A model generated the notes under the pieces. That model had not been told where the DNA came from. It made no database searches and saw only the letters and a list, made by a program, of their open reading frames with translations. A DNA stretch of 64,000 nt from Macrotis lagotis (lineage: Eukaryota > Chordata > Mammalia > Peramelemorphia > Peramelidae): positions 1-64,000 of the forward strand of contig NC_133663.1 of assembly GCF_037893015.1 (NCBI RefSeq), read 5' to 3'. Positions 1 through 12,060 of the stretch are shown here, piece by piece (the first letter of the stretch is position 1; each line of letters begins with the position of its first letter). The position numbers were made by a program, and so were the translations under genes.

Positions 1-129
1 TAGATAAATGCTGGATTCAGTGTTGGGAAGACAGATGGATTTGATTTTTACCAACTGATGTCTGATAGCTGTGTGGTTATTGATAAACTTGTGGACAGTC
101 ATAGATGCTTAGGGTGAGAAGAGACCTCA

Positions 130-625
130 CCCATGATAGCATGGGATCAGAAGACTTCTGTTCTGTTCTTGGTGTTTTTCCTGCAGTTGTTGGGCAACAA
201 ACACCATATGGACTGCTCCTTCAGCCTTACTGAAGCCCCACTGGCTCTCAGGGAAGTGACCATTTTCCAGGTGAAGAAGTGGCCTATTGAGAAGGACTCA
301 GCAAGAGTCTTACTAGCAATAACTAAAAGAGAAACACTCCTGTGATGGTCACAGGATGATCTATTCCCTTTACCTTTATGGAGATGGACAAGGGAGCATT
401 CTTGGGGGATAACTTCTTCATGCCATATAATCTGGAATATTTCAGTCAGTTTTTGGATGAGCCATATACCCTGCCCACCCCCACTTGTGGATCTCAGCAG
501 GAATAGAATCAGTACCAGGTGCTTTACCTCTTGAAAGGAGCTTAATGGTATTTGAAATCTCTTCTTTAGTTGGAAGAACCTCATCAAATCTTAGACCAGA
601 AAAACAATCTATTTTGTTTTTAATA
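130..625 (-). mobile_element. RTE (BovB-like) LINE fragment, reverse-transcriptase N-terminal part
   Basis: Minus-strand translation shows a run typical of RTE-clade LINE reverse transcriptase: a block like 'LPTKEEISNTIKLLSRGKAPGT' around 520-600, then PAEI, a stretch like 'LTEIFQIIWHEEVIPQE', and 'HLHKGKGNRSSCDHHRSVSL' around 330-390. Further down, the matching residues change frame, so the copy has several frameshifts. Only the fingers/palm entry is present; the catalytic box and the endonuclease are missing. The family call rests on recall of the RTE/BovB consensus found in marsupials. It is a dead, both-end-truncated relic. Confidence 0.75.
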
Positions 626-939
626 CTCATTTTGTATCTATCTGAAAATATTGTGAGTATATTTAAATGATTATCTCTCTGTGTATGAATCTATACACAA
701 GTCATTGAATCTCTTTCATTCTGGTTGCCTCAGCTATAAATTAAGTGTATTCAAGTAGTCAATCTGTAAGGAGCCAGTGAGCTCTAAATGTCTATAATTG
801 CTTGTTGGTCTAAAATTTGAATTAAGTCAAGCAGTTGTTGCCTTACCCTTGACAAACTCCCAAGGAGAAACCTGTTGATCCTGGGTAGAAATGACAACCT
901 AGCCCATTGGAGGGATCATGATTTTAAAGAAATGAGGAG
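626..939. other. No recognised feature
   Basis: Moderately AT-rich sequence next to the RTE fragment. No coding frame, SINE box or LINE segment was recognised. Confidence 0.4.
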
Positions 940-1840
940 CCTTAAACTCTTTTTATTTGAATAAGCATTTCATAGATGATGAAATGATCCTAGGAAGGAT
1001 ATGACAATATCAAGGCCATACAAGTTATTAAGTGAGGGTTTGAACCCAAATCCCATAGTTTTTGCATCCACAGCATTCTCATTTTCTCCACATGAAAACT
1101 ATTTCTCAGACATTTGATCCAAACAACAATTTGGACCTATAATAATAACAACTAGCATTTTATATCTCCTAAAAGTTTGCAAATTACTTTCCATATAGTA
1201 TCATTTTATATTTAAAATAACCCTGGGAGACAGATGCTGTTCTAAGCTTCATTTCACAAATTTCGAAATTGCTCAGGGTCACAGAGCAAATTCCTATTTG
1301 AGATAATTTGAACTTGGGCCTTCCTAACTCCAGGTTTGGCACTCTATCCATTGTGACACCTCGTTTAGATAAGGGTAAGAGTATAGAATGAAAATAAAAA
1401 TAATAATATAACAATCATGATAACTTATCATTTTTTTAAACTTTACAAAATGTTTTATACCTTATTTGATCTTCACAAAAGTGGTTACTGCTATTATCTC
1501 CATTTGATTTATACATGTGGGAACTGAGACTGAAAAGGTTTACATGATGTGAACAGTGTCACATGACTAATAAGATTATGAAAGAGTTTGAACTCAGAGT
1601 TTCCTCCAACTTCTGCACATTGCCATCTCTAAGCATCATTATACTCATTGTCCTGCCCTACCTTTCCAAAGGATAATATGAAATGAACAATGTCTAGTGT
1701 TTTAATCTGCATTTCATTCTTCTCCATGGATTCGGAGAAATTTCCTTTGCAAAGCATATAGAAAAGGATTATCTCTTCTCTCCTAGTCTTGAAATTACAG
1801 TATAAATTCCTCAAGCTTATTTACTTTGTTAAGTTTCACG
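940..1840. repeat. Duplicated block A, copy 1, carrying two MIR/THER-type SINE relics
   Basis: This block matches 7765-8800 in the same orientation: both share 'catttcatagatgatgaaatga', the landmark 'ccatctctaagca' and the run 'tctctcctagtctt'. Two old MIR/THER-like SINEs lie inside, at about 1130-1370 and 1390-1630. They are recognised by 'aactttacaaaatg', by the sequence around 'ttgctcagggtcacagag', and by the terminal 'actccaggtttggcactctatcca'-like stretch. The block is a local segmental duplication ~6.8 kb from its partner, with divergence well above 10% by eye. Confidence 0.65.
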
Positions 1841-2217
1841 TACAGAATAGAGTTCAAATCTTGGAATGTATATTAAGCTTTTACTCAGTATCCTACCGAA
1901 AATGGTAGGTTAGTGATCAGAGGTTCAGCCTTCCTCCCCCTTCCTTCCACCCACACATTCTCATATCAAAATAGCATTTTCTCACATATAATACATCTTC
2001 ACTAACATAGACCACAGAAAACTATCCATATATTCCCTTGAACACCTGGATAGGCATGGCTTCTCTCTATTCAAAAGGGGGGAGTGGCTAATGGAAGCTG
2101 TTAATATGAATTGCTTCCATGTAAAATATATTAAAAAAAATCTGACCCATTAGAAACTAATCACATTTCATTTTCTTTTTCCTTTTCCCTCCTTATGATC
2201 CATACATATCCAGGCAG
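1841..2217. other. No recognised feature
   Basis: Non-coding sequence between block A and the SINE at 2229. No repeat family was recognised. Confidence 0.35.
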
Positions 2218-2228
2218 CTGAGGTGTAT

Positions 2229-2374
2229 ATATTTTTAAATTTTTATTTAGTGCAATTTGGTTAAGTGATTTGTCTAAGGTCAGCTAGGCAATTATTGTCT
2301 GAGTTTAGATTTGAACTCTGGTCATCCTGACTCCAGGGCAGTGCTCTATCCACTGTACCACCTAGCTGCCCCAA
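2229..2374 (-). mobile_element. tRNA-derived marsupial SINE
   Basis: Reverse-oriented copy. The + strand shows 'gctctatccactgtaccacc' then 'tagctgcccc', the complement of the SINE head, preceded by the degraded body and a T-rich tail. An 11-bp target-site duplication 'ctgaggtgtat' flanks it at 2218-2228 and 2375-2385, so the insertion boundaries are firm. Confidence 0.9.
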
Positions 2375-2385
2375 CTGAGGTGTAT

Positions 2386-3559
2386 GCTAATCATTCTTCA
2401 CAGAGAAATTAATGTAGTATTCCTGCTTCATCAGGACAGTGTATAAAAATCATACTGGAACATTGGCATTTTGAGTATAGGGATGAGTAAATGGCATTTA
2501 TTGAAATAAGTGAACCTTAATTTTCTATTTGCAACAGCAGACAGTTACAAATAATTAAAGTATTTGAAACTGTTTTTAAAAATTCATTATTAGACTGTGA
2601 GATGAGTTAGATTTGTTTTCTAAACAATAGAGTTAAAATAATTTTTACATGTTTAAAATGCCAAGTTGTTTTTGTGGTATAATTTAATATGCATATTGAA
2701 CACTAATTTCTAACTCCTATATATATACATATATAGGAAGAGTTTTATTGTAAACTCTTCTTTTTTCCTCTCCACTCCCAGCATATGTTATTCATTTATT
2801 AAGTCAACTTACAGATTCTTGTTTGGTGTAAGAGTCCTGGGGAGATGATCAGGGATGGGAAAATTCATATTTTTCCCTTTTTGAACCTCATGAAGAACTC
2901 CCTCCCTAAGTCAGTTTAAGAAGAAATATAACAGAAATCTGGCCAAACCCCTCATTTTAAGCAGAAGTAAGTTAAGGCACCAGACAGATGAGTGACTTGA
3001 GCAAAGCAGCAGAGGCAAAATGTGAACTGAGCCCTGTTCTGATTCCTATGTTTCCCCCTGCTAAACAGTTTACGCTTAGTACTTTTGCATTGTTCTTAAT
3101 TTTTCTGACCTGGATATTCTGTCCAGCTCTGGGTGGGAGATGAATTCTAGGAACTTCCCAAGTTTCCCATTTATAACACTTTGTGATTTTCAGTATCGAT
3201 CTTAAGTCAATCATTAATATAGATAAAAGAAAAATTATGGATACTGATGTAAAGCCAGTCCCAAAGCTTTTAATTTTGGGACTCTCCCCACTACGATAAA
3301 TCATACCCATCACTTTTTTAATTTTCTGAAGGTTTTCTTAACATTCAGGTTAGCATTGTGCATACATATTTTTGCTAAATACATTTACAGATTAGTAATT
3401 TTTGGCATGGGGAATTAGGATTAAGGGAAAGAGATACATAAAAGATAATTTTTATAAAGTGTTCATCAGATTTGGAAGGGTTATATTTTTTTTCTGTGCA
3501 TTTTGTTTCTTCTGCTTGGGGCTAATATAGTCCATAACTAGTCAAATACAGTTGTCTTA
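2386..3559. other. No recognised feature
   Basis: About 1.2 kb of AT-rich non-coding DNA with a short alternating TA/CA run near 2720-2740. A 113-codon open frame on the minus strand (2972-3313) has no recognisable similarity or domain and looks like chance. Confidence 0.35.
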
Positions 3560-5580
3560 GCTCTCTGGACTGTTGAGAGGAGTTGCTTGTTCATCTCATA
3601 ATGTTGTCTATGCATACACTGTGCTCCTGCCTCTATGACTTTTGTTCAACATCAGATCCTGTAATTCATTCCAGGATTCTCTGACCATTTAAGGTTTCTT
3701 ATAGAACAGTAATATTCTATAGTATTCATGTACCATAACTTGTTTAGCCAACCCCCAATGGGTGGGCATCCCCTCAATTTCCAATTCTTTTCCACTACCA
3801 AAAGAGCTCCTATGAATATTTTGGAACATGTAGGACTTTTCCATTTCTTTACGATTTCTTCTGGATATGTCCTAGAAATGGAACTGCCACGTCAAATGGT
3901 ATGAACAGTTTTATTTTTCCTTTGGTACAGTTCCATATTGCTTTTATTTATTCATTTATTCATTCATTCATTAGTTTATTTATTTATTTAATTATTTTTG
4001 AAAGGCAAATGGGCTTAAGTGGCTTGCCCAAGGCCACACAACTAGGTAATTATTAAATGTCTGAGACCAGATTTGAACTCAGGTACTCCTGACTCCAGGG
4101 CCGGTGTTTTATCCACTGTGCCACCTAGCCACCCCTCCATATTACTCTTCAGAAAGTTTAGATCCATTCACAGCTCCACCAGTGAGTCAATATCTCAATC
4201 CTGTCACACCCTCTCCAACATTGATCATCTTCCCTTTTTTCTTATCTGGGCTAATCTAATAGGTGTGAGATGATACCTCATTGTTGTTTTAATTTGCATT
4301 TCTGTAATCAATAGTAATTTGCAGCATGTTTTCATTTGATCATATATAGTTTTAAATTCTTCATCTGAAAACACTCTGTTTCTATCTTTTGCCCATTAAT
4401 CAATTGGGGAATGACTTATGATCTTATAAATTTGACGCAATTCTCTCTATTTTAGAAATGAGAACTTCTGGTTGTGAAGATTGTTTCCCAGTTTTCTGCT
4501 TTTCTTCTAATTTTGGCAGCATTAACTTTCTTAGTGCAAAACTTTTTAATTTAATCAAAATAATTCATTTGGCAGGTGATAATGTGCCCTCATTCTTGTT
4601 TGGTCATTAATTTCCCAGAGATCCGTTAAAGTATATTTTTGTCTATTACTTTTTCTGTGGTTCACTCTTTATGTCTAAATTCTGTACCCATTTTGACCTT
4701 ATTTTAGTATAGGATATGAGATATGGATCTCTGCCCTAATTTCGCCATACTCTTTTCCAATTTTCTTAACAATTTTTGTCAAATAGTGAATTCTTGTCCC
4801 GGAGGCTGATGTCTTTAGGTTTGTCAAATAGTAGGTTGCTGTAGTCCTTTACTGCACTTTCTTTTGAACTTATCCTAATCCACTGTTCCATTACTCTATT
4901 TCCTAACCAGTACCAGGCAGTTTTGATGACTATTGCTTTATAGTGTAGTTTTCAGATGTGGCAGAGCTAGGCCACCTTCCTTTACATTTTTTTTTCATCA
5001 GTTCTCTTGGCATTTTTGCCCTTTTGTTGCTCCAGATGAATTTTGTTACTACTTTTTTTCTAGCTCTGTAAAGTAGTTATTTGGTAGTTTTATTGGTATG
5101 TATGGCACTGAATAAGTAATTTAATTTGGTCAGAATTGTCATTTTATTATATTAGTTTGACCTAACTAAATATAATATTTGTAGATGGTTTTAGATACTA
5201 TTTATTATTTTAAGGAAAACTCCATTTATTCCTAAACTTTCTAGTGCTTTTAATAGGAATGGCTGTTGTATTTTTCAAAGGCTTTTTTCATCATCCGTTG
5301 AGATAATCACATGATTTCTGTTGGTTTTACCATTGATATGTTTAGTTATGTTGAGTGTTTCCTGAATGTTGAACCATCCCTGACTTTCTGGATAATTCTA
5401 ACCTGATTATGGTGTAACTTGCTGCTCATTGCTAAAATTTAACTTAAGACTTTTCTATCAATACTCATTAGTGAGATTGCTCTATAACTTTGTCTGATTT
5501 TGATTCTTCCTGGTTTAGTATCAGCACCATGTTGATGTCATAAAAAGAGTTTGGCAGAACTCTGTCTTCACTTTTGTGTG
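3560..5580 (-). mobile_element. L1 LINE, ORF2 C-terminal part and 3' UTR
   Basis: Reading the minus strand gives a marsupial L1: ORF2 3' half from about 5580 down to 4450, then the conserved tail region resembling 'gagaaatgcaaattaaaaca' around 4300 and the 3' UTR near 3720-3830. Many stops and frameshifts make it non-functional. It lacks the endonuclease and the N-terminal RT, as expected of a 5'-truncated insertion. A SINE sits inside it at 3940-4135. Confidence 0.85.
3940..4135 (-). mobile_element. tRNA-derived SINE nested in L1
   Basis: Reverse-oriented copy ending at 4135 with 'ccacctagccacccc' and carrying a long ATTT/ATTC tail at 3945-4005. The 8-bp target duplication 'tccatatt' occurs at 3932-3939 and 4136-4143. 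The L1 sequence continues across the insertion, so the SINE is younger than the L1. Confidence 0.92.
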
Positions 5581-5639
5581 TCTTCACACAAAAGCCCTTT
5601 AATAGGGGTTGAGTTTGCTTTAGGAGCATAATTTCTGGA

Positions 5640-7760
5640 ATAAGCACTTCTGGATCCTCAGGAGCAATGGATAGAGTATTGGGTCACCCTGAGGTCATGA
5701 CTTAAATGCTGTTTGTCTTAGTGTTCTCAATTGTAAAATAAAGATCATCAAAGCATCAATTTCACATATTAAATGAGATACTCATGTTAAATGTTCAGTG
5801 TCTGTCACATAGCAGTGTATAGAAATGATTATTCTCTTCTATCCTCCTTTGCCCCATGCTGTTTAGGTCCCTTGTATATTTTTGAGTTGAGTTTTTAGAA
5901 GAATACTTACATAGAATGGTGAAAAGGTAAGGATTCACTGGCGGAGGGAATTTGGAAAAATCATGGAGGCCCAGGAGGATATACCTTTTAATTGTTAGGT
6001 GAAAAACTTTAGACATTGTTTCTAGAGTGAAGAAGCCAGGAGAATATGTGACAATAATTTTTTTTGTGGCTAAATAGGGTGTCATGTGGAAGAGGGGTTG
6101 ACAATGTTTGAACTGAATGGACAAAAAAGAAACAATTATAAATGGGCAAGCTGGAAAGAGTAAAATGCTATGAATAAAAAAAAACAAACTCAGCAACTCT
6201 TCCTTTCCTTTAGGAGGAGGGCTGCCTCAGCATCAGTAGTTGATTCCTCCTCCCTCGAAAACTTTAAGGTGAGACAAGCACTTGTTTGTACTGTAGAACT
6301 GGATTCTCAGTTATTGATTGGGCTAATGGAACCCTGAGAGCTCTTTGAATTGTAACATTCTATGGCAGTTTGGTATCTGAGATCACCCAACTTTCTCAAA
6401 CAACAGGATGGGCTTGTTAAAACCTTTTATACTAATCCAAAGGGGAGACATGCTCTTTTGAACTCTCTATAACATATCAGAGACTTTAGTAATTTCTGAG
6501 TGTTTATTCTCCTTTTACCTTGATCCCTGCTCCTCTGCTTCATTTTAAAGGTACATACAGTGAAAGATGGATTCTAAGCTTCCCCCCTTCAGTACAGTAG
6601 CATTCCCACCAATCCACCATTATGGATCATCATTGCTGAGCTGGGAGTTGTGCTGAAACCCAAAAGTGAGTTTTGGAAAAGCAGAAATGAAATTATTATG
6701 CTTTGGGAGAAAAATCTGGAGATGAGTCAGCATTAGAAGGAAGGCAGAAGGGGAGAAATAGGGAATGCAATAGAATGAGGTGAAGGAGCTCCACTGGGTA
6801 TGTTACAATGAAAGTGTCAAACTGAAACATGTGATAGGGAACAGTGGGACAGAGAAGAAACATGGAGACATGGTGAGAACTGAAGGACCATCGAATCACA
6901 CCTCCAATGAATTGCTGTTAGGAGAATTTTAGTTTCTTTAATATGAATATTTTATTTGTTTCCAATTATATACAATAGTAGTTTCTACCTATCTTTTTTT
7001 GTAATATTTTGAATTTTACAATATTTCCCCCAAACTCCCTTCCCTCGCGCTATCCCTCACAGAAGGCAGTCTGTGAGTCTTTACATTGTTTCCATGCTAT
7101 ACATTGGTCAAGGTTGAATGTATTAAGAGAAATCACAAAAGGATTTTACTTTCAAAGCTCAATACTGGAGGAGACTAATGTTTATAACCCAAGAGTGTAT
7201 GACTTTTCAGTGGACCCTCTTTATTCCAATTACACTTCCCAACCTATTTTCTACAGGCACAATCTTTGAACTGCTGTAGCCTTATTTATTCTAATGTTTT
7301 AAGTTGCATTAGCTGCTTTGCTACACTCCTGTTTTAGGGATTCACTCATTTATTTATACATTTTTATTGTTTTCATGTTTGTTCCCTTGTTTTTCCAGTT
7401 ATATGCAGAGATAATTTTCAACATCTTTTTTGTAGTATACTTACTTTTCCAGTAACATACAAGGAGTCCTTTAAATTCAATTCACTTGCAGGGCATGGAA
7501 CAGTTCTCTCTCTTGTTCTTCTCTTTTTCTTTCTAGTCTGTTTCTGTCACTCCACATGCCTCAGTTGTTTAATAAGGTTGGAATTAATCTCACAGAATCT
7601 GTGCATTGGCTTGGGATTGTGGAAGGCCTTTATGATTTGGGAAGAGCTCTCCTGAGGTTTCAACAAGGAAAAAAAGAAGACCTCATCACTGGATTTCGTG
7701 GAGATTAGGGGGGAAAATTGACTCCTCAGTCCTGAATTCTTTTATTACAAGAAAGAAAGT
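5640..7760 (-). repeat. Array unit, left arm copy 1 (partial)
   Basis: Reverse-complement relative to the right-arm array. Shared landmarks are the block at 5800-6120, the sequence 'ggaggagggctgcctcagca' at ~6212, the CR1/L3-like stretch 'attgattgggctaatggaac' at ~6317, 'cagcattagaaggaaggcag' at ~6729, and the block 7560-7660 that is complementary to 50780-50860. The L1-3'-end section of a full unit is reduced here. It is separated from the main left array by 8.8-12.6 kb. No gene is recognisable. Confidence 0.7.
6925..7145 (-). mobile_element. L1 3'-end insertion inside array unit
   Basis: Minus-strand reading shows the L1 terminal region, with 'agactgccttctgtgaggga' and then 'ttacaaaaaaagataggtag'-like sequence before an A-rich end. 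It interrupts sequence that is continuous in the paralogous units, between 'gagaatttta' and 'ggattttac', which are probably the degraded target duplication. It is a short 5'-truncated copy. Confidence 0.6.
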
Positions 7761-7764
7761 GAGA

Positions 7765-8018
7765 AATCTTAAATTCATCTGATTTGAATATACATTTCAT
7801 AGATGATGAAATGACCCTAGGAAGGATGTGACAATGCCAAAGCCATACAAATTAGGGAAGGGAATGTAGGGAAGCTCATGTTTGAACCCCAATCCCAGAC
7901 TCTTTTCATTTCACAGCACTCATATTATCACCTGGTGGAGCATTTATTTTCTCAAACATTTGGTCCAAATAATAGTTGAAAAGAAAAATCAAAGCTGTTA
8001 TTATTAGTGTAGTAACTA

Positions 8019-8057
<39 letters not shown>

Positions 8058-9130
8058 TCAGTAATAAACTAGCATATAGCTCCTTAACGATTGAAAATTT
8101 CTTTAAAATGCTATCTTATGGTATCCTTACAGCAGCCCTCATGGGTACATGCCATTTTAATCTTCATTTTACAGATCAAGAAATTGCTCAGGGTCCCAGA
8201 GCTAGTTAGTAACTGAGATAGGATTTGAACTCAGACCTTCCTGACTCAAGCACTCTCCACTGGTTAAACATCTGGTTTCAATAAGGGTGAGACTATAGAA
8301 AAATAATAAAGAAGAGAATGATCATTTGTAGTTTTTTAAACTTTACAAAATGCTTTATATCTCATTTGTTCTTCACAAAAGTGGTTATTGCTATTGTCTG
8401 CATTTTATTTATACTGAGACTGATAGAGTGTACATGATTCCCTCAAAGTCACATGACTAGTTCAAATATGAAGTAGTCTTTGACTTCAGGGTTTCCTAAC
8501 TCCAGGATTGGTGTTCTACTACTGCTGCACGATGCCATCTCTAAGCACCTTTATACTCTTTGTCCTGCCTGACCTTTCCAAAGGATGATCTGAACTCAAC
8601 AATGTCCAGTGTTTGAACTTTGATTTCATTCTTCTAATGGATTCAGAGAAAGTTCCTGTCTCTTCATTTGCAACAACTCACACAAAGTGTATATAAAATG
8701 ACTGTCAGGTGAGAGGAGTAAAGCAGTAGTAATAAAGTCTTTTCTCTCCTAGTCTTCAAAAGACAATATAAATTCTTTGAGCTTGTTTATTTATTCATTA
8801 CTTTATCCATTCATCAATTCAACCATCTATACCTCTATTCATTTTTCATTCATTCATTCCTTTGCTTTTCTTTATACATCTTTGCATTGATTTATTTAGC
8901 CATATAGAATGTAGTACCTGCCCTAGAAAGCACACAAATGAATATTCCAGGGCTACCAAAATTAAAAGATGCTATAATGATTCATTGGTTTTTACTTTCC
9001 CTTAATTTTTTCCATTTTGTTACAATAGCCTTATTATATTAGAGTCAGCCTTAACTTAGAAAAATGCTGCTTTGACATCTTTACTTAGCTCGAGTAGGTT
9101 TTATTAAGTTTCGTGTACCCAGCAGAGAGA
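7765..9130. repeat. Duplicated block A, copy 2
   Basis: Direct paralogue of 940-1840, with the same two MIR/THER-type SINEs at about 8060-8260 and 8290-8545. Relative to copy 1 it has an expanded AAT microsatellite and about 290 bp of extra sequence at 8800-9085, starting in a TTCA-rich stretch. The shared sequence resumes at 'ttaagtttcgtgtac' near 9103. Confidence 0.6.
8021..8056. repeat. (AAT)12 microsatellite
   Basis: Twelve perfect AAT units. The paralogous position near 1140 has only about three, so the expansion is specific to this copy. Confidence 0.95.
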
Positions 9131-10204
9131 GTAGTGTGAAAAATATTTTGTTTTACCCATTTGGGTATTACATAAGTCTGTGTTTTTTGTATTTATGGAC
9201 AGAATGGCTGCTTCTGTCATAAAATCTGGCATAAAATCATCTTTCGTTATCTTTACATTATGTTTTCCAGTATCAGAATAAGACACCTACCTAATGTATA
9301 CAAAACTATAAAGTCATAGTATAAAAAAATTCTGAGGACCATGTGGTGCTGTGCCACAAATCTAATGATCAAGAAACAACCTGATTTCAATCTCGATTGT
9401 TACAAAGTTTTAGCATAAAATTCTTTTAAAGAGTCCTTATTCATATTTTTATAAAATAAAATTTACTATTGCTAGCCTATAAGAATAAAGCATACATAAA
9501 GGTGATTCTTTTTAAAGAAAACAATTAGGATAGCTAGTCATATAAACTAAGAAAAAACACAACATTTAAACAAAGGGAAAACTGTTTGATTAAAACATTT
9601 ACCAACGATTTTTTAAAAAATATAATCAAATCAAAAATATAATCCAGCATCATCAGTGTTATATAAATTTCAAGAGCAAAATAGAAACTACTCCAATAAA
9701 AATGGAAATCAAGAAGAAATCCACTGGGGCCACTGGAAAGTCTAGCTAAAGTACTAATAAATACAGAAAATATGATATTAATAGTAAGTTTAATACAATG
9801 ATGGTAAAACCAAAGGGAAGGTATAGATTCCATCACAGTCAACATAGTTTATCAATATTTTTGATGTATCAATAAGAAAATTCTAATGAATCAGAAAATA
9901 AATGAATTGTCCAGATAGTACATTTAAATTACAAATATTCAAAATATATTTTCCAAATAAGTAACTTTATTATTATATTATCAAAAATGTAATGAAAATG
10001 AAATAATTACTATTAAAATGATGGCAAAATGTATGAAATAGTTGAAAGCTATTATTTTGAGAAACAATATATACAAATGACTATAAGACAAATTTACAGA
10101 AATTATAAAAATTTGGAATAATTGGATAGACATTCACTTCTGTGATTAGATTTTGTTAATGTAATACCTTTATGATTTTACATGAATTTACCAACAATCT
10201 TATG
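9131..10204. other. AT-rich stretch, origin not recognised
   Basis: About 1.1 kb of A/T-rich sequence. A 103-codon minus-strand open frame (9534-9845) is hydrophobic and low in complexity, as expected from AT-rich DNA, and has no recognised domain. It could be an old LINE body, but no diagnostic motif was found. Confidence 0.3.
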
Positions 10205-10860
10205 TCAATTAAAATATTTTTAGATTAAATAATATCTCATTTTTCCCCATCACATGTAAAAATGGTTTTCAACATGAAATTTTATAAGATTTTGAGTTCC
10301 TAATTTTTTTTCTTTCTGAACACTCCTTCTTTCTTCCAAGACAGCAAGAAGTCTGATGTTGATTATATGTTTGCAATCATATTAATCATGCATCTTCTGC
10401 ATGTGAAAGAAGAATCAGAACGAAAGAGAAAAATTATGCTGATCCACCCCCCCCCCAATATAATGTAAAATAGGGGCATCTACTTGGCACAGTAGAGAGA
10501 ACATCGGCTTTGGAGTCAGGAGGAGTGAGTTCAAATCCATCATCAGACAGTTAATAATTACCTAACTGTGTGACCTTGGGCAAGTCACTTAACCCCATTT
10601 CCTTTCAAAAACAAAAACCAAAAAAATCCCAAAGTAAAGGAAAATAGTATTCTTTGATCTGTGTTCAGACTCCATAATTCTTTCTCTGGATATAACTAGC
10701 ATTTTCTATCATGATTCTGTTGGAATTGTCTTAACTCATTGAGTAGTTGTGAAGAGTCAATCATAGTTCATCATTAAACAATGTAGTTGTTGCTGAGTAT
10801 AACATTCTGTTCATCAATATTGTAATCAATTTGCTTGGATTCTGGAGAGTGGATGATGCT
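10205..10860 (-). mobile_element. L1 3' UTR fragment
   Basis: On the minus strand the marsupial L1 end is recognisable: the equivalents of 'gctgatgaactatgattgac' near 10770, 'ctttctctggatataac' near 10680, 'gaagaatcagaacgaaag' near 10405 and 'aaaatcttataaaatttcat' near 10290. A SINE and a C10 run interrupt it around 10447-10628. Confidence 0.7.
10473..10628 (+). mobile_element. tRNA-derived SINE nested in L1 3' end
   Basis: Head 'ggggcatctacttggcacag', the internal 'gagtcaggaggagtgagttc' and 'gtgaccttgggcaagtcact', then an A-rich tail. L1 sequence lies on both sides. A clean target duplication could not be defined. Confidence 0.85.
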
Positions 10861-10869
10861 CTTGTGATT

Positions 10870-11690
10870 TCCCTGGCATCAGTGGAGTGAAACAAGGGTA
10901 TGTCCTTGCTCCATGTTTTTTAACCTGATAGCTTCAGTCATGTTATCAAATGCTTTCATTGAGGATGAACAAAAGGTCATCTGCTGCACTGTTGGTAAAT
11001 TCTTCAACCTGACCAAAGTCAAGGCCAAAGTGGAGGGGGTGTTGCTTCATGATCTTCTGTTTGCAGAGGACTGTGCCCTCCATGCAGCCTCTGAATCTGA
11101 GATGCAACAAAACATGGATCGATTCTCAAGTCATTCATCTGGGGAACCAACTGTTACAGGACATAGAGAAGTGTTGAAAGCTGTGAATAAGTTTCCTTAC
11201 CTTGGCCATATCCTTTCCAGGGAGGTACACATTGATGATGAGGTTGAAACAAGCATTGGCAGGATAAGAAAGCAGACGCTGAGGTCCTTTCTGCAACTAA
11301 ACTGCCAAGCATTCAAACCTTACTACAGAGAGCGCAACTGCAAGGACTGGCCACATTGGTAGAATGGCCAAATGTATGATTACCAATAAGACTATTTATT
11401 GGAGAACTTTCACAGGGCAAGCACTCAGAAAAAATAATCAGGGTCACCCTTAAGGTCTCTCTTTAAAACTATGTAATTGATTGTGGGAGACACTGGCACA
11501 GGACCACCCAGCATGGAGTACCCTCATCAGAGAGCATGATGAGCTCTATAACCAAGAAAGGAACTGTGAGATATGTAAGTTTAGATTAAACATCCCAAGT
11601 GTTCACATGGATTATTTGTTCCTGCCTTGTGGTGCAGTGTTCTGAGCTCATATCCATCTGATCAGTCACAGTTGAACATTGTGAAATTTG
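10870..11690 (+). mobile_element. RTE (BovB-like) LINE fragment, RT palm to C-terminus
   Basis: The + strand translation starts with 'VKQGYVLAPCFFNLIAS' (~10887), reaches the catalytic-box region as 'LLFAEDCALHAASESEMQ' (~11050-11105), then 'VNKFPYLGHILSREVHIDDE' (~11185-11240). After frame changes it shows remnants of the C-terminal part, ending in a degraded C-x2-C / 'HIHLISH' motif near 11650. The usual FADD box reads FAED, so a catalytic-site residue is altered. It is a dead copy. Confidence 0.85.
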
Positions 11691-11769
11691 TCTCTAACCT
11701 AGTGATATCATTTTGGTCTTCTTGTATTTTGAAGGATAGGAAGCATGTTATTATATTTTTATTCTATTC

Positions 11770-12060
11770 TATTTAACATACTGTGGCTTATTGAACAGCT
11801 GAAGCATCAAATGACTGCTTTTGTAATTGAATGAAAATGTTAGGGTGTAAATGTGCCTTCTATAGATTCATTGAAACCTTCTCCCAGGACAGTGGAACCT
11901 TCTAGGACTGTCCTTTGGTAGAATGGATAGTGGGGATGACAGGCATTTCATCCTGTACCCACTTCATCTTGTTTTGCTCGATATCTATATTTTGAAAGTT
12001 GTTCATTGCATGAACTTGGAAATTAGGATTGGCCTGTATAGCCATACCAGTGGCACCGAT
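11770..12060 (-). other. Unidentified coding-like piece next to an L1 end
   Basis: A 62-codon minus-strand frame (11902-12090) reads into sequence rich in Q, N, P and hydrophobic residues, for example 'IQANPNFQVHAMNNFQNIDI'. Its first codons overlap L1 3'-UTR sequence ('gagcaatttggaactatgcc' on the minus strand), which stops matching L1 at about 12060. The rest resembles neither L1 nor any repeat recognised here. It could be a retrocopied exon fragment or chance; the product is unknown. Confidence 0.25.

Noticed and set aside
7976-8209. Frame with a poly-asparagine run
   Set aside because: Translation of the AAT microsatellite and the adjoining MIR.
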